Source of the DNA: Spirosoma terrae
GTDB lineage: Bacteria > Bacteroidota > Bacteroidia > Cytophagales > Spirosomataceae
NCBI RefSeq assembly: GCF_010435915.1
Contig: NZ_JAAFZH010000002.1
Location: forward strand, 372,001 to 436,000
Direction: 5' to 3'
Length of the DNA: 64,000 nt
Position numbers and translations under genes: made by a program. Positions 34,278-42,229 of the stretch are shown one piece after another. The notes beneath the pieces were generated by a model. That model searched no databases. It saw nothing but the letters and a program-made list of their open reading frames with translations, and had not been told where the DNA came from. How positions within the stretch are numbered: the stretch's first letter is position 1; every line of letters begins with the position of its first letter.

Positions 34278-34378
34278 ACTAACCACAAACAAATCGAATT
34301 GGGCTATATTGGCTTCGTAATCCGTTGAGTTACGCACTCACGGCTCATCGTTGTCGAAACAATAATCAAGTAAACGGA

Positions 34379-35161
34379 ATGTGGTTAGAGTCGAAAAAGA
34401 TTGTAGTGATTGGTGGTACAACGGGGATGGGTTTGTCGGCCGCGATGGCATTCGTCCGTGAAGGCGCGCAGGTTGTTGTGGTTGGACGAAACCCGGAGAG
34501 CTGTGCCGTAGCTGAAAACCAATTGGATGGCAACGGTCTGGCCATGTCTGGTGATGCATCGGACCCGCAAACAGCCGTAAAAGCCATAGCGCTCTGTCAG
34601 CAGATTTTTGGTGATTTCAATGGGCTGTATCACGTAGCGGGTGGGAGCGGACGGCGCTTTGGCGATGGTCCCCTTCATGACATTACGTTAGAGGGATGGC
34701 AGTACACAGTTAACCTTAACCTTACCTCATTGATGCTGTCGAATCAGGCTGCTGTTCGGGCATTCAGAGCACAGGGAAATGGAGGGACTATCCTGAATAT
34801 GGGTTCAGTACTGGGCTCCAGCCCATCGCCAGCCTATTTTGCTACGCATGGATATGCCGCCGTAAAATCAGCTGTTATTGGGTTTACCAAATCAGTAGCC
34901 GCCTATTACGCCAACGATAATATCCGGGTTAACGTACTGGCGCCCGCCCTGGTCGAAACCCCGATGTCGCAGCGGGCTACCACCGACGCGACCATTATGG
35001 CTTTTGCCAGAACAAAACAGCCGCTGGATGGTGGACGTATTGGCCAACCGAAAGATCTGGATGGGGCTGCGGTTTATTTTATGTCTGACTATTCGGCCTT
35101 TACAACGGGACAGATTATCACGGTCGATGGTGGCTGGAGTGTCAGTGAAGGCCAGCTATAA
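34379..35161 (+). CDS. Short-chain dehydrogenase/reductase
   Basis: The protein has 260 residues from ATG 34379; the open frame from a TTG at 34325 is not needed. The Rossmann motif is IGGTTGMGLSAAMAF (TGxxxGxG-type). NMGSVLGSSPSPAYFATHGYAAVKSA carries the catalytic Ser and the YxxxK pair (Y-A-A-V-K). The C terminus DGGWSVSEGQL is typical of classical SDRs. The Asn of the catalytic tetrad fits NLNLTSLML. Its substrate is unknown. Sugar-related genes on both sides (Gfo/Idh/MocA, ROK kinase) make a sugar or polyol plausible. Confidence 0.93.
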   Translation: MWLESKKIVVIGGTTGMGLSAAMAFVREGAQVVVVGRNPESCAVAENQLDGNGLAMSGDASDPQTAVKAIALCQQIFGDFNGLYHVAGGSGRRFGDGPLHDITLEGWQYTVNLNLTSLMLSNQAAVRAFRAQGNGGTILNMGSVLGSSPSPAYFATHGYAAVKSAVIGFTKSVAAYYANDNIRVNVLAPALVETPMSQRATTDATIMAFARTKQPLDGGRIGQPKDLDGAAVYFMSDYSAFTTGQIITVDGGWSVSEGQL

Positions 35162-35221
35162 ACGGTGATTTTCAACATACATACGTATGTATCAATACGT
35201 CAATGAAGCCTTGCCAAGCCA

Positions 35222-36112
35222 ATGAACGCCATCGGAATTGATCTTGGAGGTACCTGGATTAAGGGCGTGCTCATGCAGGTAGAAACCGGCGATATGATAA
35301 AGCAGCTTTATCATCCTACCAACGGCGATAAAGACTGGAAACAGGCGGTTGCCGAAACGGTGTCGGAGTTACGTAACGTAGCGTCTGATCCCGTTTCGGC
35401 AATTGGTCTGTCGGCACCTGGTTTACCCAATGTAACGAATCAATATATAGCGTTTATGCCCGGTCGGTTGAGCGGGCTGGAAGGCTTCCATTGGGGGCAT
35501 TTTCTGGGAAGTTCTGTTCATATTGTTAACGATGCTCATGCTGCCTTACTAGCCGAAAGTCGCTTTGGCGCGGCCAAAGGCTACAAAAACGTCGTCATGC
35601 TAACGTTGGGAACAGGTGTTGGCGGAGGTGTTTTGATCAACGGCCAGCTTTATCAAGGCAATTTTCAGAAAGCAGGCCACGTTGGCCACATTGCTGTGGG
35701 CGACGAAGGCGAACGCGACATTACCGGCATGCCGGGCAGTCTGGAAGATGCGATTGGCAATGCTTCGGTCGAGAAGCGATCGCTGGGGCGTTTCAGTTCT
35801 ACGTATCAACTGCTCGAAGCCTACAAACAGGGCGATTATTTTGCGCAGTGGCTCTGGTTATCCTCTGTTCGTAAACTAGCCATTGGCATCAGTTCGCTGA
35901 TCAATTGTTTTTCGCCGGATGTGGTGGTGCTGGGTGGGGGAATCGCCCAGGCCGAAGACGATTTGCTACGTCCATTGACTGATTTTATGACTCTGTATGA
36001 ATGGCGGCCCGGTGGCTACGTAACGCCTATCAAACTAGCTCAGTTTGGCGATATGGCAGGAGCCATCGGAGCTGCCAGCTTCGCTATTTCGTCAGAACCG
36101 GGATTTAGCTGA
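35222..36112 (+). CDS. ROK-family sugar kinase-like protein lacking the zinc cysteines
   Basis: The 296-residue protein has the ROK phosphate-binding start (IGIDLGGTWIKGVLM), a VNDAHAALLAE motif with the catalytic-base Asp, and LTLGTGVGGGVLING. It also has the GHVGHIAVG histidine region. The zinc-binding consensus CxCGxxGCxE is replaced by D166-I-T-G-M-P-G-S-L-E175: the frame is kept, but all three cysteines are changed. Zinc-less ROK kinases such as polyphosphate glucokinase exist, so activity is not excluded. The last seven codons are encoded by the left arm of a repeated palindrome. It probably phosphorylates a hexose or amino sugar. Confidence 0.85.
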   Translation: MNAIGIDLGGTWIKGVLMQVETGDMIKQLYHPTNGDKDWKQAVAETVSELRNVASDPVSAIGLSAPGLPNVTNQYIAFMPGRLSGLEGFHWGHFLGSSVHIVNDAHAALLAESRFGAAKGYKNVVMLTLGTGVGGGVLINGQLYQGNFQKAGHVGHIAVGDEGERDITGMPGSLEDAIGNASVEKRSLGRFSSTYQLLEAYKQGDYFAQWLWLSSVRKLAIGISSLINCFSPDVVVLGGGIAQAEDDLLRPLTDFMTLYEWRPGGYVTPIKLAQFGDMAGAIGAASFAISSEPGFS

Positions 36113-36210
36113 TTTTAGGATGAAACAGATTTTGTTTTCGCTTCTTCGAAGTGCTTTGTTAATGAATAAAATCTGCTTTATCCTCAAATCGGCTAAATCC
36201 CGGTTCTGAC
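36091..36210. repeat. Composite palindrome, family B copy 2
   Basis: The 46-nt arms begin GTCAGAACCGGGATTTAGC (36091) and end GCTAAATCCCGGTTCTGAC (36210), with a few wobble-type mismatches. The loop carries the nested CTTC-TTC-GAAG hairpin found in the copy at 29590-29703. The left arm encodes the C terminus of the ROK gene, and the right arm ends 10 nt before the next ATG. Confidence 0.88.
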
Positions 36211-36220
36211 ATAATCCTTT

Positions 36221-37036
36221 ATGACCTTGATCCAGACTTATTTACAGAAGTGCCGTCAGATTATCGATACGGTAGAAGAACAAACTCCTCAAATTCAACA
36301 GGCAGCCCGGTGGTTTGCCGATACGATTCTGGCTGGCCGAATGGTGCATGTGTTCGGATCGGGACACAGCCGAATTATGGTGGAAGAGATGTGGCCACGG
36401 TATGGCTCTTTTCCTGGTTTCAACCCAATCGTTGAGCTTTCTCTGACGTTCCATAATCTTGTGGTTGGGGCTAATGGACAGCGACAGGCTATGTTTCTGG
36501 AGAACGTATCGGGCCTGGCTGACCGTATCCTACGTAACTACGCATTGTCTGATCAGGATTGTGCACTGGTTATTTCGTCGTCGGGCTGTAACGTAGTGCC
36601 GATCGAAATGGCCGAATTATTTCAGCAGCAGGGCGTAAAAGTCGTTGCGCTGATTACCAAAGAGCATTCCGGAAAAAGTGCCAGCAAACGTACTGATGGC
36701 AAAAAACTCGGCGATTTCGCTGATTTGATCCTGGATACGGGTGCGCCCGTTGGCGATGCTATGGTCAGTGTTCCGGGGCTGGAAACGCCTGTCGCGCCGG
36801 GTAGTACGGTCGGTGGCGCTATGCTTATTAACAGCATCAAAGCTGAGGTCGCTCAGCTGCTTACAGAAGCCGGTCGGCCTCCCAAGGTGCTGACTGCAGG
36901 TGTGTTAGTTGGTGCCGAGCGTGCGACCGAATTATTTGAATCGGCCTACGACGAACACGCCCATCGACTGGCGAAATTATATGAGCAGGTCGGCGTGCCG
37001 AGTTACGTTAGCCAACCGAACGATAGAGAACCATGA
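36221..37036 (+). CDS. SIS-domain phosphosugar-binding protein
   Basis: The 271-residue protein contains a SIS fold, with GRMVHVFGSGHSRIMVEEMWPRYG (phosphosugar loop) and DCALVISSSGCNVVPIEMAELFQQQGVKVVALI. This pattern matches the 'sugar isomerase domain'/UPF0309-type group, not the MurQ or GmhA lines. It overlaps the downstream acetyltransferase gene by 4 nt and follows the ROK kinase across a palindrome, so kinase and SIS protein probably handle the same phosphosugar. The exact reaction is unknown. Confidence 0.85.
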   Translation: MTLIQTYLQKCRQIIDTVEEQTPQIQQAARWFADTILAGRMVHVFGSGHSRIMVEEMWPRYGSFPGFNPIVELSLTFHNLVVGANGQRQAMFLENVSGLADRILRNYALSDQDCALVISSSGCNVVPIEMAELFQQQGVKVVALITKEHSGKSASKRTDGKKLGDFADLILDTGAPVGDAMVSVPGLETPVAPGSTVGGAMLINSIKAEVAQLLTEAGRPPKVLTAGVLVGAERATELFESAYDEHAHRLAKLYEQVGVPSYVSQPNDREP

Positions 37037-37536
37037 TTGAGACCGAACGTCTGACCATTATTCCACTGACGCTTGAGCAGGTTCGAGTGCACATAGCCGA
37101 TCGGTATCGATTAGAAGAGTCGTTAGGATTAAAAAAAGGGCATCGCGAAGTGGTAGAGCCCTTGTTGAGCATAATCCGGTATTTTACGATTCCCCGTCTG
37201 CAGGATGGTTCAAACGATCCGCTCTATCACACGATGTGGCTGGCCATTGATCGTCAGAAACAACAGTTTGTTGCGGAAGCCAAATTTAAAGGCGAGCCCG
37301 ACGAAACTGGTACCGTTGAGATCGGCTATGGTACGTATCCCGCTTTGCGTCGACATGGGTATATGAGCGAAATGGTAAGTGGTCTGGTCAGTTGGGTAAT
37401 TCAACAGCCTGGCGTGTATCGGGTGGTGGCCGATACCGAAACTGAAAACGTAGCGTCGCAACGGGTGCTGGAAAAAAATAGATTTCGCTTGTTTGATCGG
37501 GTAGAAGATATGTTATGGTGGGAGTATACACCATAA
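37033..37536 (+). CDS. GNAT-family N-acetyltransferase
   Basis: The 167-residue protein matches the RimJ/RimL-like GNAT layout. It starts MIETERLTIIPLTLEQ, with VEIGYGTYPALRRHGYMSEMVSGLVSWV as the acetyl-CoA-binding region (R-R-H-G-Y). VVADTETENVASQRVLEKNRFRLFDR follows and includes the conserved N-x-x-S-x-x-x-L-E-K-x-x-F pattern. It is translationally coupled to the SIS gene, hinting at acetylation of a small molecule in the same pathway, though RimJ/L relatives often modify proteins. Confidence 0.88.
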   Translation: MIETERLTIIPLTLEQVRVHIADRYRLEESLGLKKGHREVVEPLLSIIRYFTIPRLQDGSNDPLYHTMWLAIDRQKQQFVAEAKFKGEPDETGTVEIGYGTYPALRRHGYMSEMVSGLVSWVIQQPGVYRVVADTETENVASQRVLEKNRFRLFDRVEDMLWWEYTP

Positions 37537-37655
37537 GCGTATAGCTCCAACTAGGGTAAGCCATCCGGTATGGCAGAAAATCAACGAATCGTGTGAAAAA
37601 ATAAAAAAGCTTCCGATCTTACGTTCGTATTTTTAGTCATATTATTCGTTGAAAA

Positions 37656-38684
37656 ATGCAGCCTGTTCCTATTAAAACTACGGTTGTTGGCTCCATGCCG
37701 TTTCCGGGCTGGCTTGAATTTGCCAGTCAGCATCTTGCGCAGTTTGGCCCTGCCGATATTTCTGAAATGATTGAGGATGCGGTTACTACGTCTGTTCATG
37801 ATCAGGTAGCTGCGGGGCTGGATGTGATAAGCGACGGCGAGCAAACTCGTTTCGACTTCAATCTGTCATTTTACGGATATATTTCCGGTATACAGAACAA
37901 CGACACAGAACTTCGACGGTTTGGTCCACCTGCCCACGATCAGCGTGGTAAACACAACATCGTTGAACTACTAACTGCACCAAAAGGATTGGGCGTCGTA
38001 GAAGAGTACTTACGGCTAAAACGATTAGCGCCCGAAGGGCAGGGATTAAAAGTGTCGATTCCGGGACCTTATACGCTCAGTGGCCGGTTGTTGCCGGGCA
38101 GTTTGTATACAGATCGATGGGACGTAACAGAGGCCCTATTGCCGATTGTCAGCAAGGAAATTGCGGATTTGGTGGCTCTTGGTGTCCCCGAAATTTGCGT
38201 AGACGAACCCTCCATGTCGTGCTACGCCTATAAAGAGGATACGAAACGCTTCGTCGATATTTTTAACCGGACTGTTGCGCCCGGCGTCGGTAAAACACGG
38301 CTATCCATGCATCTCTGTTTCGGGAATTACAAAGGTCGTTCGGTTGGCAAAAAGACCATCGCACCGATGTTGCCCGATTTTCTCGATATGAACGTCGATG
38401 AGTTACATTCGGAAATGACCATCCTGAATTTCTCGGAAGTGAACTTACTGGAGCGGTTTGCCGAGAAGTTCGACGTAGCCGTTGGCGTGATCGATGTAAA
38501 AAGCTATTACATCGAAACGCCGGACGACGTAGCGGAGCGTATCCGAAAATGCCTGCCTTACGTGCCCGCTGAGAAACTGGCTGTTGCGCCCGATTGTGGA
38601 CTAAGTCAGACCGCACGCTGGGCGGCTAAACAAAAGCTGGCCAACATGGTAGCGGGTGCAAAAAAAGTACGTAACGAACTGTAA
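37656..38684 (+). CDS. Stand-alone MetE C-terminal-domain-like methyltransferase
   Basis: The 342-residue protein is a single (beta/alpha)8 barrel related to the catalytic half of cobalamin-independent methionine synthase. Zinc-ligand candidates are H219-x-C221 in LSMHLCFGN and C314 in VAPDCGLSQTA. The start TTVVGSMPFPGWL, the block VISDGEQTRFDFN, and LGVPEICVDEPSMS are also family features. The N-terminal folate-binding half of full MetE is missing, as in archaeal and other 'core' MetE proteins that use methylcobalamin or another donor. The gene stands alone between a GNAT and a convergent thioesterase. Methionine synthesis or a related thiol methylation is likely. Confidence 0.85.
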   Translation: MQPVPIKTTVVGSMPFPGWLEFASQHLAQFGPADISEMIEDAVTTSVHDQVAAGLDVISDGEQTRFDFNLSFYGYISGIQNNDTELRRFGPPAHDQRGKHNIVELLTAPKGLGVVEEYLRLKRLAPEGQGLKVSIPGPYTLSGRLLPGSLYTDRWDVTEALLPIVSKEIADLVALGVPEICVDEPSMSCYAYKEDTKRFVDIFNRTVAPGVGKTRLSMHLCFGNYKGRSVGKKTIAPMLPDFLDMNVDELHSEMTILNFSEVNLLERFAEKFDVAVGVIDVKSYYIETPDDVAERIRKCLPYVPAEKLAVAPDCGLSQTARWAAKQKLANMVAGAKKVRNEL

Positions 38685-38688
38685 TCGT

Positions 38689-39255
38689 TTACGGTAATTC
38701 GTTACGTAGTTCGTCGGTAATCTGACAACGTTCACTGGTCAGTTTATCGACGTTTTCTTCTAGTAATAGTCTCGTTCGGGCCTTGTCAAAACCTTCGCTG
38801 TAGGCAGCGCGGAGGTGTTTACGCTCCATAGCTTCCAGAAAGCGCCGAACATCGTCGGTTGTTTCCAGAAGAAGCGGTGGTACTTCGGTGGGTCGGTCGT
38901 CATCGTCTTTAGCAACCATCGTAAAGTAACTGGTATTGGTGTGTTTCACGGTTCCGAATTTGACGTTTTCGGCAATAACCTTGATACCAACAACGAGCGA
39001 TGTTCGCCCTACGTAATTGACGGAAGCCAATAGAGAAACCAGTTCCCCGACCTCTACAGGTTGTTTGAAGTTAACCCCGTCGACGGAAACCGTAACGCAG
39101 TATTGACCAGCGTGCTTGGCGGCACAGGCATACGCTACTTTATCCATTAATGACAGTAAAATACCTCCGTGGATTTTGCCGCCAAAATTGGCATACGAAG
39201 GGATCATTAACTCCGTAAGGGTTGTGCGTGAATGGCTAACAGGCTTGGCAGTCAT
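38689..39255 (-). CDS. Acyl-CoA thioesterase (hotdog fold, YciA/BACH-like)
   Basis: The 188-residue protein has one hotdog domain. MIPSYANFGGKIHGGILLSLMDKVAYACAAKHAG carries the active-site region with the Asp (LMDKVAY). CVTVSVDGVNFKQPVEVGELVSLLASVNYVGRTSLVVGIKV and TNTSYFTMVAKDD complete the fold. A basic or charged tail of about 60 residues follows. It would hydrolyse acyl-CoA esters in the cytosol. It is convergent with the MetE-like gene, with 4 bp between stop codons. Confidence 0.9.
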   Translation of the reverse strand: MTAKPVSHSRTTLTELMIPSYANFGGKIHGGILLSLMDKVAYACAAKHAGQYCVTVSVDGVNFKQPVEVGELVSLLASVNYVGRTSLVVGIKVIAENVKFGTVKHTNTSYFTMVAKDDDDRPTEVPPLLLETTDDVRRFLEAMERKHLRAAYSEGFDKARTRLLLEENVDKLTSERCQITDELRNELP

Positions 39256-39342
39256 AGTAAATGGTTTTGGTGGATCGACAGACGCAACGCTACGTCGGTT
39301 TCTGTAAAGGTATATGCTCTGGATGTATCGAACGTATGATCA

Positions 39343-39687
39343 CTACGTTCTGGGGGCATAATAAATGATGCAGACGCCAACAAGCGCAATCAGAGCTCCC
39401 AGAATATCATACTTATCAGGTCGGAAGCCATCTACGTACCACGCCCAAAGTAACGACATCCCAATAAAGATTCCGCCATACGTAGCGTAAACCCGACCAA
39501 AGCCCGCTGGCTGGAACGTAGCAACTACGCCATAGGCTGCGAGAATAATACCACCCAGAATTCCATACCAGAGCGGTTTATCGGCCTTCATCCACAACCA
39601 AACCAGATAGCCTCCGCCAATTTCGCATAAACCTGCTAAAATGAAGACCAGTAATGATTTACCAACGGTTTCGAGCATTATAAACAT
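39343..39687 (-). CDS. YnfA-family (UPF0060) small membrane protein
   Basis: The protein has 114 residues from ATG 39687; an ATG at 39678 is equally possible. The frame is open up to 39765, but YnfA proteins are about 110 residues, so the extension is unlikely. Four helices are seen, with the family hallmarks AGLCEIGGGYLVWLWMK, AYGVVATFQPAGFGRVYATYGGIFIGMSLLWAWYVDG and DILGALIALVGVCIIYYAP. YnfA belongs to the drug/metabolite transporter superfamily near small multidrug-resistance proteins; its substrate is not settled. Confidence 0.9.
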   Translation of the reverse strand: MFIMLETVGKSLLVFILAGLCEIGGGYLVWLWMKADKPLWYGILGGIILAAYGVVATFQPAGFGRVYATYGGIFIGMSLLWAWYVDGFRPDKYDILGALIALVGVCIIYYAPRT

Positions 39688-39787
39688 CGAATTAGTGACT
39701 GTATATCGTTGAAAATAAAGCAGAAAAGAAGCGGTAATCGCCGTAAACTTACCGTCGAAAAGCACATCAATTATACGTTTCCTTTTG

Positions 39788-40900
39788 CTACTTCAGTTGT
39801 TGGCGCAACCAAGCTCTGACGGGTTCATCGTACCACCTTAGACTGGCATAAGCCAACACGATTGCTCCTGAGAAGGTAAGTAGGGCATAGGGCCAGGCCT
39901 GCGCTAATGTGATTCCCTTGTGATTGCTGACCCAGGCTACGTAAAAATAAACGAGTACGTAATGGGTCATATACAAGGGATAGGAAAGATTGCCGAGAAA
40001 CTGACAGATTTTTTCTTCCGTCTTGCTACGTACCACCCCACTGGCACCGACATAGACGATCAATGGAAAGACAATGATGATGCAAAACGCTTCGTACAAA
40101 CCATTCATCCAGAGCTGTTCGGCACCACCTATTCTTGGCATCAGCAAAACAAGCGCAACCAGCAGGCTACACCACAAGAACGCGTTTTTGATAGCCATTG
40201 GCCGCGCAACCCGCGATAAGAACAAGCCCGCAAAAAATGGGAATATTGTACGGGTGATCCCAATGCGCATATGTTCGACATTGAGCGTCCACCCACCAGT
40301 AACGTCTCCGTTGGGGTTTGTAACCGCAAAATGCAGCAGCACAGCACCGGCTAACGCGACAAAGCAAGCCAAGGCTGTATTCGATAGTTTCCGTAGACCC
40401 AGCGCGTAAAGAATATTCGCTATATACTCGAAAAACAGGGACCAGCCAACGCTGTTGAGCGGATGCATTTCCTGCCAGCCGCGTATATCCATCGACAGGG
40501 GGACGGGTAAAATCGTCCATCCGATTAGCATAACAACCATCAGCTTCCAGACTGGTACGGTATGAATAAGCGGCCATATCGGGGAGTCGGTAAAGTAAAA
40601 GCCTAGTGCGCCCAACGTCATGCCTAACACAACGAGAGGTTGCAGTCGCTCGAACCGGCGCCGAAGAAAGCTGCCGATGGTTAGTTTATCCCATCGGTCG
40701 TCGTAGGCATACCCAATAACAAAGCCGGAAAGGAGAAAGAAAAAATCAACCGCCAGGTAACCGTGGTTGACAACATTGTCGAGGTGACTGGTGGCAAGCG
40801 GTTCGGTCAGATGAAAGAATACTACGATGATAGCGGCTACCCCCCGGAGTCCATCTAATAGCTGGTAATGTGGCTTCGTAGCAAGTTCGTTATTGTTCAT
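39788..40900 (-). CDS. Acyltransferase family 3 membrane protein (OafA/YrhL-like)
   Basis: The 370-residue protein has about ten membrane helices and the start typical of the family: LLDGLRGVAAIIVVFFHLTEPLA with the conserved R and H. FFFLLSGFVIGYAYDDR and SFLRRRFERLQPL follow. The C-terminal membrane segment ends in RWYDEPVRAWL. These enzymes transfer acyl groups to exported sugars or lipids. There is no SGNH domain. A 9-bp hairpin (40922-40953) lies 21 nt upstream of the start and may be an operator. Confidence 0.92.
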   Translation of the reverse strand: MNNNELATKPHYQLLDGLRGVAAIIVVFFHLTEPLATSHLDNVVNHGYLAVDFFFLLSGFVIGYAYDDRWDKLTIGSFLRRRFERLQPLVVLGMTLGALGFYFTDSPIWPLIHTVPVWKLMVVMLIGWTILPVPLSMDIRGWQEMHPLNSVGWSLFFEYIANILYALGLRKLSNTALACFVALAGAVLLHFAVTNPNGDVTGGWTLNVEHMRIGITRTIFPFFAGLFLSRVARPMAIKNAFLWCSLLVALVLLMPRIGGAEQLWMNGLYEAFCIIIVFPLIVYVGASGVVRSKTEEKICQFLGNLSYPLYMTHYVLVYFYVAWVSNHKGITLAQAWPYALLTFSGAIVLAYASLRWYDEPVRAWLRQQLK

Positions 40901-40921
40901 TAACAGGAAATTTGTACCAAC

Positions 40922-40953
40922 TTAGGATAGCGTTTACGTATAACCTATCCTAA
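40922..40953. promoter_or_regulatory. Hairpin upstream of acyltransferase gene
   Basis: TTAGGATAG (40922-40930) and CTATCCTAA (40945-40953) form a perfect 9-bp inverted repeat just upstream of the acyltransferase start. It could be an operator or 5' leader structure. No family is recognised. Confidence 0.35.
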
Positions 40954-41125
40954 TTCTTACGAGAGCGATACAGTGAGCGTATGTCTACTACTAAGGCGGC
41001 TACTGGTACGCAATCTACTCGTAGAGGGCAGAGGCTCGCGGCAGGGATGGTAACTACTAACCATACAAAAAAGCGGACTCTCACAGGAAAGCGAGCGTTA
41101 TAAGCGAATATTACAGCTTGATGTA

Positions 41126-41133
41126 TAGTTTTG
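41126..41133 (+). promoter_or_regulatory. Bacteroidota-type -7 box for MTHFR-like gene
   Basis: TAGTTTTG matches TAnnTTTG exactly, about 74 nt before the start codon. A -33 TTTG at normal spacing was not found. Confidence 0.4.
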
Positions 41134-41139
41134 TAAAGT

Positions 41140-41166
41140 CATTCAATACCACATTAGGATTGAATG
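41140..41166. promoter_or_regulatory. Palindrome just downstream of the putative promoter
   Basis: CATTCAAT (41140-41147) and ATTGAATG (41159-41166) form a perfect 8-bp inverted repeat, directly after the putative -7 box. Its position near the transcription start suits a repressor site, but no cognate regulator is evident. Confidence 0.35.
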
Positions 41167-41206
41167 ATTGGTACGGTTGCCACCTATGCGCTGATAGTAC
41201 CTGAAA

Positions 41207-42217
41207 ATGGATAAGCGCCCTTTACTACGCCCTCGTTTACGAAAGGAAATGTTTCTAGAAAAGATTAAAGCTGCAGAATCAGGTGTGATGCTTTACGGTA
41301 TCACGCCACCAAAAACCGGTACGTCACCAGAACGAGTTACTGAGATTGCCCAGAAAACGATTGAGCGACTCACCGGGCTGGATGTAGATGCGCTCGTGGT
41401 GTATGATGTTCAGGATGAGTCTGCCCGCACAGCCGAAGAAAGACCATTTCCGTTTATAACCGCGCTTGATCCGCTCACGTTTGCTGCTGATTATCTGGAT
41501 GCTTTATCCATCCCTAAAATAATCTATCGTCCTGCCGGTAAATTTTCCAACGAAGAGTTATCCACTTGGCTGGAAGAGTTGCATGAGCACAACTTCTATC
41601 CCGTTTTCGTTGGCGTACCGGCCCCTGATTTTCCGGTAAAAACCAGCCTTTCGGAAGCCTACAAAATTTGGAGTAAGCATCAGACTACCTCCGTTATTGG
41701 GGCCGTAACGATCCCTGAACGCCATAACGTACTGAACGACGAGGACGCCAGGATTGTGGAGAAAATGAGCTCTGGGGTATCCTATTTTATATCCCAGTGT
41801 GTATTCAATCTCGATTACGCTAAACGGGTAATCGAAGACCTGGCCTTACGCTGTAGCCAACAGCAAATAACTCCTCCGACCGTTATTTTCACGCTCACTG
41901 CCTGTGGATCAGCTAAAACGCTCCACTTTATGGAGTGGCTGGGTATTCATGTGCCGGACGATTTGAAAGAAGAGCTGAAAACATCGGAGGATATTCTCGA
42001 AAAATCGGTGCGGTTGTGCCTCGATATTGCTTCAGCGCTGACTACGTTCTGCATGGAGCGTTCCATGCCATTCGGCTTTAACATCGAAAGTGTTGCCATT
42101 CGTAAAGCCGAAATCGAAGCATCCATTCACATGGCTAACAGCATAAGTCAGATGCTAAAGGACAAAGGCGTACGAAAGGCGTTAAAAGTAAGGGACGAAT
42201 CGCCTATCAGCCAATGA
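41207..42217 (+). CDS. Methylenetetrahydrofolate reductase-like protein
   Basis: The 336-residue protein looks like an FAD-linked MTHFR-type barrel: GVMLYGITPPKTGTSPERVTEIAQKTIERLTGLDVDALVVYDVQDESAR near the N terminus, SVIGAVTIPERH, and YFISQCVFNLDYAKRVIEDL resembling the MTHFR 'FFxTQ' strand. It is more divergent than housekeeping MetF and could use another reduced-folate or C1 substrate. It stands alone, about 2.5 kb from the MetE-C-like gene on the same strand. The start at 41207 follows a promoter-like box and palindrome. Confidence 0.65.
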   Translation: MDKRPLLRPRLRKEMFLEKIKAAESGVMLYGITPPKTGTSPERVTEIAQKTIERLTGLDVDALVVYDVQDESARTAEERPFPFITALDPLTFAADYLDALSIPKIIYRPAGKFSNEELSTWLEELHEHNFYPVFVGVPAPDFPVKTSLSEAYKIWSKHQTTSVIGAVTIPERHNVLNDEDARIVEKMSSGVSYFISQCVFNLDYAKRVIEDLALRCSQQQITPPTVIFTLTACGSAKTLHFMEWLGIHVPDDLKEELKTSEDILEKSVRLCLDIASALTTFCMERSMPFGFNIESVAIRKAEIEASIHMANSISQMLKDKGVRKALKVRDESPISQ

Positions 42218-42229
42218 AAGTAGTGAAAC

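Larger units (their letters stand above)
40901..41206. other. 306-bp gap between divergent genes
   Basis: No ORF with coding character was seen. It contains two small hairpins (40922-40953 and 41140-41166), an exact TAnnTTTG box at 41126-41133 facing the MTHFR-like gene, and presumably the promoter of the acyltransferase. The middle (about 40960-41110) shows no recognised feature. Confidence 0.6.
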
